Source: Pseudomonadota bacterium (GTDB lineage Bacteria; Myxococcota_A; UBA796; SXON01). Taken from it: a stretch of 58,429 nucleotides of DNA. The notes beneath the pieces are model-generated. The model had not been told where the DNA came from. It searched no databases and saw nothing but the letters and a program-made list of their open reading frames with translations. The first letter of the stretch is position 1, and every line of letters starts with the position of its first letter. The position numbers were made by a program, and so were the translations under genes. The stretch spans positions 1 through 58,429 of the forward strand of contig SXON01000127.1 in NCBI GenBank assembly GCA_005778355.1. The letters are read 5' to 3'. This document shows, piece after piece, positions 17,285 through 25,900 of this stretch.

Positions 17285-17764
17285 ATGCCCTTGTGGTTGC
17301 TCGCCTGCGCGGAGCCGGCCGTGGTGGAGACGCCGGTGGTCGCGGTGCCCGATGTCTCGGACCTCGCTGCGGAAATCGTGGAACTTCCCGCGATCACCGT
17401 GGCCTACGTGGAGGTGACGGCGCCGCCTACCCGCGACGGCCTCGAGTCGGCGCTGGGGCCGGCCTACGCGCGGCTCGCGGAGGCGGGCGTGGTGGCCAGC
17501 GGCATGCCCATCATCGTCACCCGGTCGGAGGGCGAGGTGCTGGCGCTCTGGGCGGCGCTCCCCGCGTCGTCAGCGGGCTCGGCCACGACCGCGACGCTCG
17601 GCGGCGGGCGCGGGGTGCGCGCGGTGGTGGGCTCGCAGGCGGGGCTCCCGGCGGCGCACCAGCGTTTGCGGGCGTGGATGGAGGCGAAGGATATCCAGAG
17701 ACTGGGGCTTTACTGGGAGCAGTTCCGCGCCGAGGGCTTCGAGGTGGTTTACCCGGTGCGCTAG
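17285..17764 (+). CDS. Lipoprotein with GyrI-like effector-binding domain
   Basis: 159 residues from ATG 17285; MPLWLLAC places the lipid on C8. After a short tether, about 38-159 resembles the GyrI/BmrR small-molecule-binding domain: a start ITVAYVEVTAPP, a middle QRLRAWMEAKDIQRLGLYWEQF and an end EGFEVVYPVR, the typical order for this family. That domain usually binds hydrophobic ligands inside regulators; here it appears anchored outside the cytoplasm with no DNA-binding part. It is divergent from the upstream lipoprotein and shares a CTAG stop with the convergent acylase gene. Confidence 0.7.
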   Translation: MPLWLLACAEPAVVETPVVAVPDVSDLAAEIVELPAITVAYVEVTAPPTRDGLESALGPAYARLAEAGVVASGMPIIVTRSEGEVLALWAALPASSAGSATTATLGGGRGVRAVVGSQAGLPAAHQRLRAWMEAKDIQRLGLYWEQFRAEGFEVVYPVR

Positions 17765-20223
17765 GGCGCCACACTCCAAGTCGCGACCGCGCTCGCATCC
17801 ACCTCGGCGCGGCGGAAGTTCATGTAGTGGTAGGTGCCGTCGTGCCAGTCGGTGTCGGCGCCCACGCCGGCGTAGGGCACGTGGAAGTACATCTCGGGGA
17901 GGTCGTCGCTCCCGAAGCCCACCACGGCCCGGTAGATGCCGGAGCTGCCCGCGGCGCAGGGCTCGGCCAGCTCGCCGTCGTTCCACGCCCCGCAGTCGGC
18001 CACGTTGATGGTCGACTCGTCGCCCCCGAAGGCCCAGTCGATGTCTTCTTGCCATGCGCCGTTGAAGCGCACGGTGTGAACGTCGCCCCATGCCAGCGTG
18101 TCGACCCCGCGCTCGGCCTTCACCATGGCGATCCAGTCGAGCGCGTCGGACAAGGACTCCAACATGTCGGTGTCGCCGCGGCCGTCGGTCAAGACCTCCA
18201 TGCCGTCGCGATGGGCGAGCACGTTGGCCTTGGCGAGGAACACCGGCGACTGGTTCGCGATCTCCTCGAAGAGCGCCCCCATGTCGCCCCCGAGGGTGCG
18301 CTCGGCGAGGAGCGCCTGCCAGGTGTGGAAAAGGGCAGCCTCCTCGCTGTCCTTGTCCATCTGGCCGTTCCAGTTGGCCAGGCGCTCGGCCGCGTCGACG
18401 AGATCGCTGCGGTCGCGGTAGTCGATGAGCTCCGCGTCTGTATCGAGTCGCGACACCACGTCGCTGAGCATCGGCACCAGATCGTAGGCCAGCGAGGAGC
18501 CCACGTCGGCCTGGAGCGCCTTCATGTCGTCGAGCGACACGCCGCCCCGGGCCACCAGCTCGTCGAGCACGACCGCGATGCGGTCGGCCCGGTAGCCCGG
18601 GTCGAAGTAGCTGCCGTAGTAGAACGCGTCGTTGGTGGGGTCGTTGTCGGCGGTGTGGTCGAACGGTGAGTTGTTGCCGCTGGCAATGTAGGGTTGGCTG
18701 CCGTCGAGCTCGGGGAAGAGGCTCTCGTCGAGGTACTCGCCGGTCCAGCCCACGCTCGCGTCGCGACCGTCGATGATGCGGCGCGGGTCGCCCTTGCGCA
18801 CCGGCACGTGGCCATGGGCGCGGTAGCGGATCCCCTCGGCGCTGGCGAAGACCCAGTTCTGCTGGCCGACGGCCTCGAGGCCCACGGCTTCCCAGTGCTC
18901 CTCGAGGTTGGTGCTGCGGTTGAAGTCGAGGTACTCGAAGAGCTCGGTAGTGTCGGTGTCGAAGCCCGCCCAGGCCACGAGCACCTCGCCGTCGGCGAGC
19001 AGGATCTTGTCGATGGGGAGGATTTCGCTGGGCAGGATGACGCCGACGCCCGGCACGTCCCACACCACCTGCTCCGTGGGCAGGAGGCTCCCGTCGGCCT
19101 GCAGGACCTCGATGGTCTCGACGCGTTCGTACACTTCCACGTCGCGACCGTGCACGGAGGCGATGCCCTCGACCACGTCGACGTCGATCACGTCCATGGC
19201 GTCGGCGTAGTTGACGGTGGCGGCCCAGTTCACCGCGCGGTTGTGGCCCATGTGCACGCCGGGGACGCCGGGGAAGGAGAAGCCGGCGACGTCGAAGGCG
19301 CCGCCCGCGTCGGCCGAGTTGAGGTGCCAGGGGATCACGATCGAGGGGTTGCCCATGCCGGCGTGGGGGTCGTTGGCCATCACCGGCTTGCCGTTGTCCG
19401 TGAAGTCGCCGCTCACCGCCCAGTTGTTCGACGCGCGGCCCACGCCGTGGGTCGTGGCCAGCTCATTCAGTCGCGACCCAAAGTCGTCCGGGAGATCGAC
19501 GTCGACGTGCCGGCGAGGCGGGACCTGAACCGCGGCTTGCGACTCCGTCTCGCCATCGACGATGAAGCGGTTGCGGCCCGGCGTCCACACCGGGAAGTTC
19601 TCGAAGTCGCTGACGATCTTGTCGGACACGGTGACCAGCAAGTCGTAGTCGAGCTGATTGCTGTAGCCGAGGTTGATGCGCTTCCCCATCGCCATCACGT
19701 CGACCACGGTGAAGGGCTCGGGGACGTAGTGCAGCGTGTCCTGGCCGAAGGCGGTGGGCGCAATGGCCAGGCCGGCCGCGAGCTCGCTCACGAAGGCGTT
19801 GAGCCCAGCGGTGAAGGCCACGCCGAGGCCGATGTCGTCGGGACGGAGCGCGGCCTGGTGCTTGAACGAACGACAGCCGAGCTCGAGGAAGTTGAAGGTG
19901 CGGGCGATGCGGTCGCCGTTGAGGGCCGACTCGCCGTCTAGCGTCGCGAGCGTGCCCCGCGTGGCATGCCGCGCCCGGTCGATCTGGTAGAGACGCTGCC
20001 GCGCCTGCTCGTAGCCGGCGCCGTAGAAGAGGTCGGCGTCGGTCTGCGCGTAGACGTGCACCACGCCGACCTCGTCCTGGACGTACTCGACGGGGGCGGT
20101 GGGCGCGTAGTCGAGCGGGACCGTCACGTCGTCGATCGAGCAGGGGACGAACGGCGTTTCGGTCGTGACGGCGGGACGCTCGGTGTCGAGGGGGGCGCAG
20201 CCGAGGAGGAAGATCGCGATCAT
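17761..20223 (-). CDS. Penicillin-acylase-type (S45) amidohydrolase lipoprotein
   Basis: 820 residues. Lipobox MIAIFLLGC (C9). The N-terminal nucleophile hydrolase layout is clear: alpha-chain VEYVQDEVGVVHVYAQTDADLFYGAGYEQARQRLYQID-like start (cut here in parts), a linker, then the autocatalytic cleavage site with nucleophile S265 in GRASNNWAVSG and VMANDPHAGM just after. The family cleaves N-acyl bonds in penicillins, acyl-homoserine lactones and cyclic lipopeptides; the natural substrate here is unknown. Being a lipoprotein is unusual for the family. The usual length (about 750-850) is met. Confidence 0.9.
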   Translation of the reverse strand: MIAIFLLGCAPLDTERPAVTTETPFVPCSIDDVTVPLDYAPTAPVEYVQDEVGVVHVYAQTDADLFYGAGYEQARQRLYQIDRARHATRGTLATLDGESALNGDRIARTFNFLELGCRSFKHQAALRPDDIGLGVAFTAGLNAFVSELAAGLAIAPTAFGQDTLHYVPEPFTVVDVMAMGKRINLGYSNQLDYDLLVTVSDKIVSDFENFPVWTPGRNRFIVDGETESQAAVQVPPRRHVDVDLPDDFGSRLNELATTHGVGRASNNWAVSGDFTDNGKPVMANDPHAGMGNPSIVIPWHLNSADAGGAFDVAGFSFPGVPGVHMGHNRAVNWAATVNYADAMDVIDVDVVEGIASVHGRDVEVYERVETIEVLQADGSLLPTEQVVWDVPGVGVILPSEILPIDKILLADGEVLVAWAGFDTDTTELFEYLDFNRSTNLEEHWEAVGLEAVGQQNWVFASAEGIRYRAHGHVPVRKGDPRRIIDGRDASVGWTGEYLDESLFPELDGSQPYIASGNNSPFDHTADNDPTNDAFYYGSYFDPGYRADRIAVVLDELVARGGVSLDDMKALQADVGSSLAYDLVPMLSDVVSRLDTDAELIDYRDRSDLVDAAERLANWNGQMDKDSEEAALFHTWQALLAERTLGGDMGALFEEIANQSPVFLAKANVLAHRDGMEVLTDGRGDTDMLESLSDALDWIAMVKAERGVDTLAWGDVHTVRFNGAWQEDIDWAFGGDESTINVADCGAWNDGELAEPCAAGSSGIYRAVVGFGSDDLPEMYFHVPYAGVGADTDWHDGTYHYMNFRRAEVDASAVATWSVAP

Positions 20224-20309
20224 GGGGGCCAGGTGCGCGCGCCGTTTACCCTGGTCGGCGGCGGCTCGCTGTCAAAAACTGGCCGGTTGGTTTTTTTGAT
20301 TTCTCGTAC
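20224..20309. promoter_or_regulatory. rel / acylase gap with possible promoter
   Basis: An 86-base gap with an AT-rich core unusual for this window. On the minus strand it holds a perfect -35 box TTGACA (20275-20270) followed by GTAAAC (20249-20244) about 20 bases on, which is long for a sigma-70 spacer. On the plus strand an A-run and a T-run flank a weak GU-containing hairpin. It may hold the promoter of the acylase gene and the end of rel, but neither is certain. Confidence 0.3.
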
Positions 20310-22490
20310 TCAGGTGCTCGCGCGGTCGATGGCCACCACCCCGCGCACCGCCTTGAGCTTGCGCACGAGGACCTCCAGCTCGTGGATGTCGTGCACCGAT
20401 ACGCCGAGCTCGCACACGGCGCGGTCGTCGTCGTCCATGCGCACGTCGGCCTTCCACAAGTTGATCTTCAGGCTGGAGCACACGCTGGTGATCGCGGCGA
20501 GCATGCCGGGGCGGTCTTCCAGGACCAGGTGCAGGAGGCTCTGGTGGAGCGTCTTGGCGGCGGCGTCCCAGCTCACCGGGACGAAGCGGTCGCTGTCGAG
20601 CCCCTTCACCGAAGGGCACTCCGCCTTGTGCACGGAGAGGCCACGCCCGCGCGTGATGTAGCCGACGATGTTCTCGCCCTTCATCGGCCGGCAGCAGCGC
20701 GCGTAGTCGACGAGGATGTCGGTTTCGCCCGACACGACGATGGCACTATCCGCAGGTTTCCTGACCTTCTGCAGGAGCGACTGGAAGGCGTTGGGCTGCG
20801 GCGCGGGCGTTTCGGGGGCCGGGGCGAGAACGCGCAAGGCCTCGGTGGGCGACACGCTCCCGGCCACGACTTTCTCGCATAGTTGCTCGAACTTCTCGTA
20901 GCCCGCCGCCTCCATGCGGGCGATCGCCTCTTTGTCGGCGAGCACTTTCTTGAGCGAGTGCTGCTGCTTCTTGAGCGCGTTTTCTAGGATCTCGCGACCG
21001 AGCTCCACGGCGCGCTCGGTGCTGTCCTCTCGCAGCTTCTTGCGGATCTTCTCGAGCGCCCGGTGGCTGTGGGCCCAGGTGAGCCACTCTCGCGACGGGT
21101 GCGCGTCGGGGCGGGTGACCACCTCCACCGTGTCGCCCGTCTTCACCGGGCTCCGCAGCGGCACGAGGCGGCCGTTCACCTTCACGCCAGTGGTGTGGTT
21201 CCCCACCTCGGTGTGCACGTGGTAGGCGAAGTCCAGGGCGGTGCTGCCTTCCGGCAGCATGATGATATCTTTTCGCGGCGTGAAGACATGGATCGACGCC
21301 GATAGATCCGAGCGCGCCGCCTCGAGGAAATCCCCGGGATCCTCGATGTCGCGCGCCATCTGGATGAAGCCGCGCAGGCGCGCCGCCTCGGCCAGCTCGT
21401 TGTTGGTGACGGCCAGCCGCCCGTTCTTGTAGCGCCAGTGCGCGGCGATGCCGGTTTCCGCCACGCGGTGCATCGCGGCCGTTCGGATCTGGATCTCGAC
21501 CTCGCGCCCGTCCGGCCCGACCACCGTCGTGTGTAGCGACTGGTAGCCGTTGTTCTTGGGGACGGCGATGTAGTCCTTCATGCGCGTGGCCACCGGCATG
21601 AAGGCGCAGTGCACGAAGCCGAGGGCCACGTAGCAGCTCTCGCGGTCGGGGACGGTCACGCGGAAGGCGAGCACGTCGTAGAGCTCGGAGAGGTCCTTTC
21701 CGGTGCGCTGGAGCTTTCGCCAGATGCTGTAAAGGTGCTTCACCCGCCCAGAGATCTCGCACTGCATGCCGCGAGAGCCGAGGGTCTCCATCAAAAGCTG
21801 CTTGGTCTGCGCGACGTAGGCCTCGCGCTCGGGGGCGTCGAGGCCGAGCGCCTCGGCGAGCCTCGCGTGCTCCTCGGGCCACAGGTAGTGGAAGCTCAGG
21901 TCTTCCAGCTCCCGTTTGAGCGTTTCGAGACCGAGCCGGTGGGTGAGCGGCGCGTAGATGTCGAGCGTTTCCTGGGCGATCTTCCGCTGTTTCTCGGGGC
22001 GCTGGTGCTGGAGCGTGCGCATGTTGTGCAGCCGGTCCGCGCACTTGACGATGATGACGCGGATGTCCTTGCCGAAGGCGAGCACCAGTTTCCTGAAGTT
22101 CTCAGCTTGTTCCTCGAGCTTGCCCTTGTAGCTGAGCTTGCTCAGCTTGGTGACGCCCTCCACCATCTCGAGCACGGTCTTGCCGAAGTCTTTCTCGATG
22201 TCGGCGGGCTTCGCCGCCGTGTCTTCAAGGGTGTCGTGCAATAGGCCGGTGGCGATGGTTTCCACGTCCATGTGGAGCTCAGCGAGGATGAAGGCCACGT
22301 TGAGCGGATGGACGAGGTAATCCTCGCCGTTCTTCCTCGTCTGTCCCCGGTGCCAGAATGCCGCGGCCATGTAGGCCTGCTCCACCAGGCCCGTGTCGGC
22401 CCCGGGCGCATACTCCCCGACGCGGCGGACGATGTCCGCAATGGTGATCAATCCGGAGTCGCCGTCGGCCAATGAACCGCCCTTCAGCAC
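20310..22490 (-). CDS. relA: Bifunctional (p)ppGpp synthetase/hydrolase Rel
   Basis: 726 residues, normal for long RelA/SpoT proteins, from GTG 22490. HD hydrolase domain (about 40-190) with intact HDTLED (H85-D86) and ADRLHNMRT; synthetase domain (about 230-360) with RMKDYIAVPKNNGYQSLHT and EIQIRT; TGS domain (about 400-465, HVFTPRKDIIMLPEGSTALDF); a Cys-containing YARCCRPMKG region; and a C-terminal ACT domain. Both active sites look complete, so this is likely the single Rel that controls the stringent response. It is not obviously co-transcribed with its neighbours. Confidence 0.95.
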   Translation of the reverse strand: MLKGGSLADGDSGLITIADIVRRVGEYAPGADTGLVEQAYMAAAFWHRGQTRKNGEDYLVHPLNVAFILAELHMDVETIATGLLHDTLEDTAAKPADIEKDFGKTVLEMVEGVTKLSKLSYKGKLEEQAENFRKLVLAFGKDIRVIIVKCADRLHNMRTLQHQRPEKQRKIAQETLDIYAPLTHRLGLETLKRELEDLSFHYLWPEEHARLAEALGLDAPEREAYVAQTKQLLMETLGSRGMQCEISGRVKHLYSIWRKLQRTGKDLSELYDVLAFRVTVPDRESCYVALGFVHCAFMPVATRMKDYIAVPKNNGYQSLHTTVVGPDGREVEIQIRTAAMHRVAETGIAAHWRYKNGRLAVTNNELAEAARLRGFIQMARDIEDPGDFLEAARSDLSASIHVFTPRKDIIMLPEGSTALDFAYHVHTEVGNHTTGVKVNGRLVPLRSPVKTGDTVEVVTRPDAHPSREWLTWAHSHRALEKIRKKLREDSTERAVELGREILENALKKQQHSLKKVLADKEAIARMEAAGYEKFEQLCEKVVAGSVSPTEALRVLAPAPETPAPQPNAFQSLLQKVRKPADSAIVVSGETDILVDYARCCRPMKGENIVGYITRGRGLSVHKAECPSVKGLDSDRFVPVSWDAAAKTLHQSLLHLVLEDRPGMLAAITSVCSSLKINLWKADVRMDDDDRAVCELGVSVHDIHELEVLVRKLKAVRGVVAIDRAST

Positions 22491-22520
22491 TTTCCCACGC
22501 TCGCCGCCGCTGTCAAGGCT

Positions 22521-23759
22521 TCAGTCAAGGATGGTCTCGGCCCAATCGCGCAACTGGCCAGGTCGCACCTCGAAGAAGTCCTGGAGACAGGCCACGTGAT
22601 CCTCGTAGTCGCCATCGCTCCAGTAGCGCCGGGGGTCGGCCCGCACGGCGTCGCCGATGAGCCCGTCGAGTTCGCGCACTCGGGCGGCGCCGTCGGCCGC
22701 CTCGAGCAGGTCGGCGTAGGCCATCACCGCGGTCGCGACCTCCGTGGTGCATGACTGGCTGGACTCGCAGCTCGCGGCGAGCATCCCCATGTCGTACTTA
22801 TCCAGATCCATCCCGTACATGCCGCAGTCGTCGTAACTCCACGGGCGGTAGCCGAAGTCGAGGTCCATCGACTGGGTGAGGAAGGTCCACTTGTCGCGAT
22901 TCGGCTCGTGGTAGAGCTGGTAGTTGGACAGGTCGTAGCTGTAGCTGTCCCAGTGAACCACCGTGCGCTCGAGCGCGAGGTAGGCCACCCAACGGTCCCA
23001 GTCGAGTTGCGCGCGCATCGCCGTTTCCCAGTCGTCGCCGGAGAGGCGTGCCGCCTCGCCCAGCGTGCGGAGCGCGAGGTCGTTGCCCTCGTCGTTCTCC
23101 TCCACCTCCATGCAGCTGGCGTCGGTGACGTCGCAGTAGGCGCTCGCGTTCTCGTAGAGGTTGCCGTTGGGGTCGTCGAACCAGGTCTGCAAGAAGTCGT
23201 CGTTGTGAGGCTCCACCACCACGTACAGGCCATAGTCGCGACCGTTGAGCTCGAGCTGCGCGAAGCCGCTCCGCGAGGCCGGGTAGCCCCACTCCCGATA
23301 GAAACCGTAGGACAGGGTCGACGACATCTGGGATGGGTCGTAGCAGTCGTTATGCAGGTAGAACTTCTTCAGTCCGAGGAACTCCTGCTCCGGATCGTAG
23401 TAGTTCACATCGACGATCAAGGAGGGTTTGTCACCGATCGACTGCCACGAGGACGAGCCCTTGATGTGGATCGCAACCTCGTATTCAAAGCCCTGGAAGC
23501 CGAGCGTAGCGGGTACGAATTCCCGACCGTCGCGCTCGAGCTCGCGGTAGGCGTCGTCACTCAAGGTGAGCGCGAGCGCGTGGATCACCGAGGGATCGTA
23601 GAGATCGCCCTCGGGGCGATCGGGCGTGGCGCTGTCGTCCTCGATCGCGGTGTCGCCCGGCGCCACCTCCAGGGCCGTGTCGACGGTCGAGGGCGAGGCG
23701 CTGTCGCCGTCCAGGGTCTCGATGCTCCGGGGCGTGCAGGCCCACAAGGCGACGATCAC
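22521..23759 (-). CDS. CotH-family kinase lipoprotein 1
   Basis: 412 residues from GTG 23759, which gives MIVALWAC with lipobox Cys at 8; the longer frame upstream lacks a sensible signal. A Ser/Thr/Asp-rich tether (about 15-50) leads to the CotH domain: HIKGSSSWQSIGDKPSL, VDVNYYDPEQEFLGLKKFYLHND, YGLYVVVEPHNDDF and the acidic site TQSMDLDFGYRPW, which matches the family's D-x-D metal motif. CotH proteins are secreted atypical kinases that phosphorylate surface proteins. Two more copies follow the cellulose operon. Four Cys near the end (CGMYG, CESSQSC, CLQ) may form disulfides. Confidence 0.85.
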   Translation of the reverse strand: MIVALWACTPRSIETLDGDSASPSTVDTALEVAPGDTAIEDDSATPDRPEGDLYDPSVIHALALTLSDDAYRELERDGREFVPATLGFQGFEYEVAIHIKGSSSWQSIGDKPSLIVDVNYYDPEQEFLGLKKFYLHNDCYDPSQMSSTLSYGFYREWGYPASRSGFAQLELNGRDYGLYVVVEPHNDDFLQTWFDDPNGNLYENASAYCDVTDASCMEVEENDEGNDLALRTLGEAARLSGDDWETAMRAQLDWDRWVAYLALERTVVHWDSYSYDLSNYQLYHEPNRDKWTFLTQSMDLDFGYRPWSYDDCGMYGMDLDKYDMGMLAASCESSQSCTTEVATAVMAYADLLEAADGAARVRELDGLIGDAVRADPRRYWSDGDYEDHVACLQDFFEVRPGQLRDWAETILD

Positions 23760-23856
23760 CGCACACTGATAGCCCGCGCGCGGCGGCGCCGGGAAATTTC
23801 GTCCCGGGAGGATCGAACGGACCTCTCGCGGGCATTTGCCGCATGCGGAGTACACC
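23760..23856. promoter_or_regulatory. Divergent gap with CCGGGA/TCCCGG inverted repeat
   Basis: The 97-base gap between divergent lipoprotein genes. It contains CCGGGA (23789-23794), an AT-rich 7-base spacer AATTTCG, and TCCCGG (23802-23807), a dyad that could be an operator serving one or both genes. I see no convincing -10/-35 pair. Confidence 0.3.
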
Positions 23857-24561
23857 ATGTGGACGTTGTTTCTCGCTTGCACCGACGCGCTCACCGTCAA
23901 TGACAAGAAGGAAGAGGGATCTCAAGACGACACCGCCATTGACGTGGGCGACCTCTGCGCCGAGTCCACCCCGGCCAGCACCACCATCCCGGTGGTCTTC
24001 GACGCCTACGACGATGGCTGTCCCTGGGGCGAGGGCGACAATCTCGAGGCCGAAGACGCGCACTGCACGGCTCGCTACGAACAAACCGAGAGCATCAACA
24101 TCGGCACCGGGGCGGTGATCTGCGACGTCGCCTTCGACTTCCAGGTGGAGGGCGGCGACGTCAACCGCATGGAGTACGACGACAACTTCTTCTTCACCTT
24201 CGACGACGTGGTCCTGGCCGCTTCCTACGGGCCCTTCGTAGCCGAGTTTCCTCAGGAAGATGGGCTCCCGATCTACGACTGGTCGAGCATCGCGGGCCAG
24301 CCCTTCACTTTCTCCGACTACGACACCTACTGCCTCGGCGAGGCCGAGGGGCTCGCCTCCTGCCGCATCCCGGAGCCGGAGACCGAGGGCGCCATGGCGC
24401 TGTCCTTCGACCAGAGCATCATCGAGAAGCTCTCCACCCGCGCCATCGCCCAGGACCGCGTGGAGTACGGCTTCATCGCCTTTGGCGACAACGACGCGTC
24501 ATCGGACTGCTACCACGCGGAGTTCGCCTTCGACGTGGCAATCTCCTACGTGGAGCCCTAG
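23857..24561 (+). CDS. Hypothetical secreted lipoprotein
   Basis: 234 residues from ATG 23857 (MWTLFLAC, lipid on C8). The mature part is acidic and Asp/Glu/aromatic-rich with several Cys (DDGCPWGEGD, DAHCTARYEQ, VICDVAFDFQ, DTYCLGE, SSDCYHAEF) and probably folds as a disulfide-stabilised beta-sandwich. Blocks such as EYDDNFFFTFDDVVLAAS recall animal- or myxobacteria-type adhesive domains, but I do not recognise a family. It is divergent from the CotH gene and ends on a CTAGCTAG shared with the next, convergent gene. Confidence 0.65.
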   Translation: MWTLFLACTDALTVNDKKEEGSQDDTAIDVGDLCAESTPASTTIPVVFDAYDDGCPWGEGDNLEAEDAHCTARYEQTESINIGTGAVICDVAFDFQVEGGDVNRMEYDDNFFFTFDDVVLAASYGPFVAEFPQEDGLPIYDWSSIAGQPFTFSDYDTYCLGEAEGLASCRIPEPETEGAMALSFDQSIIEKLSTRAIAQDRVEYGFIAFGDNDASSDCYHAEFAFDVAISYVEP

Positions 24562-25029
24562 CTAGAACCAGTAGTGGACGGTCACCGCCGGCGCGCCCGA
24601 GATGGTGCGCACCCCGGTGGACTCGCCGAGATCCACGTTGAGCCCCCACTCCACGCCGAATCCAAGGTTCTCGAGACCGAACATGAAGAACTCGGCGCCC
24701 AGCGCGGGCTGCACGCGCACGAAGTCGCTCCCCGCCGCGCTCACGTAGTGGGCGCCGCCCGCGCCGTAGAGGGAGAGGTTGTCCTCGGCGACGAGCCCGT
24801 ACAAGAGCCGCCCGCCCGCCACCAACTCGGTTTCGGTGTCGGCGGCGAGGGCGAAACCGCCGTCGAGCTCCAGCTGGATGTTCATCGCCGGCGACTTCGT
24901 CGGGATCGCATAGCGCACGGAGATCGCGGACACGCTGCCCAACCCTGCGTGGAAACCAAACCCGAAGCGGCCGCGGAGATCGTTGGCTTCGGCGGGTGCA
25001 GCGAGGAGAAGGAGCGCGGCGGCGAGCAT
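24562..25029 (-). CDS. Small outer-membrane beta-barrel-like protein
   Basis: 155 residues with a signal peptide (MLAAALLLLAAPAEA). The mature part alternates hydrophobic and polar residues in strands (GFGFHAGLGSVSAISVRYA, LYGAGGAHYVSAAG, LGFGVEWGLNVDLG) and ends in Phe (VTVHYWF), the typical last residue of outer-membrane barrels. Its small size fits an eight-stranded barrel of the OmpA/OmpW class. No partner is evident. Confidence 0.7.
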   Translation of the reverse strand: MLAAALLLLAAPAEANDLRGRFGFGFHAGLGSVSAISVRYAIPTKSPAMNIQLELDGGFALAADTETELVAGGRLLYGLVAEDNLSLYGAGGAHYVSAAGSDFVRVQPALGAEFFMFGLENLGFGVEWGLNVDLGESTGVRTISGAPAVTVHYWF

Positions 25030-25051
25030 CGTCGGCGGCTAACCCGCCCGC

Positions 25052-25900
25052 TCAGCGCGTGGTTCGCGTGACGTGGACCCCGTGCCAGTGCTCAGGGCGG
25101 TCGTCGAGCTGGATGCGGACCCGTCGCAAGACAACCACGGGGGAAGGGAAGCCGACGACCCAGGCGAGCAGACGCTCGGCACCGAGCGCGTGCGCGTGGG
25201 TATCTTGCACCACATGCCGCGGACCGAGCTTCACGCGCAGGCGATGCGAGCCCATCGAGAGCTCGAACGTTTCGAGGTCGGCCGGAACCGGGGCCACGGA
25301 GCCCGTCCAGCGCTCGCCGTCGACCGCGATCCACGCCGGGCAAGTGGCTAGCGGGTCGACCAGCAAAGCGCCGCCGCTCGCCGCCGCGTAGAGCGCCGTC
25401 GCGCTCACGTTGCCCACGGCGACGGTGCGCACGAGAAAGCCGGTGCCCTCGTACAAGCCGCCGTCGCTCGTGTCCGCATTGACGCCGGGCACGTTCACGA
25501 GGATCCGCGCGCGAGCGGCGGCCGGAGGACAGTCCGCCGTGGCCGCGCTCAGCGTGCCGCGTGCGCGCAAGCCGTCGCCCGTCACGTGCAATTCAGCGCC
25601 GTCCTCGCCGATCTCGATGCCGTCCGGCGCGCCGTGAACACCGCGGTCGTCGAGGGTGGCCGGCCCGTTGATGCTGCGATGTTCGAGCGCGTGCACGTTG
25701 TCGCGCAGGATCGCCACGCGGGTGGTGAGTTGCGACGCGTAGGCGCCGGTGTTGCCGACCGCGTAGCGGAAGTACACGGCGGTGCCGTCGCGGGCAGTGG
25801 CGTAGGCGATCCACGCATCGCGACGCGGCTCCACGACCAGGCGCGCGGCAAGGAGCGCCACGAGGCCGACGCCGAGGAGGGCGGCTACCCAGCGGCCCAA
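25052..25900 (-). CDS. Membrane-anchored protein, unknown function
   Basis: About 282 residues if read from the TTG at 25900, which overlaps the upstream stop by 16 bases; no ATG or GTG fits better. One membrane helix near the N-terminus (about 4-20, WVAALLGVGLVALLAARLV) is followed by a beta-rich periplasmic region (TAVYFRYAVGNTG, GPATLDDRGVHG, ILVNVPGVNADTSDGG). Last gene of the kinase-headed run 31112-25052. The start is uncertain; I recognise no family. Confidence 0.55.
   Translation of the reverse strand: MGRWVAALLGVGLVALLAARLVVEPRRDAWIAYATARDGTAVYFRYAVGNTGAYASQLTTRVAILRDNVHALEHRSINGPATLDDRGVHGAPDGIEIGEDGAELHVTGDGLRARGTLSAATADCPPAAARARILVNVPGVNADTSDGGLYEGTGFLVRTVAVGNVSATALYAAASGGALLVDPLATCPAWIAVDGERWTGSVAPVPADLETFELSMGSHRLRVKLGPRHVVQDTHAHALGAERLLAWVVGFPSPVVVLRRVRIQLDDRPEHWHGVHVTRTTR

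Noticed and set aside
20270..20300. Rho-independent terminator (A-run, hairpin, T-run)
   Set aside because: The hairpin pairs well only with GU pairs on the plus strand, where no gene ends; on the minus strand it has mismatches.
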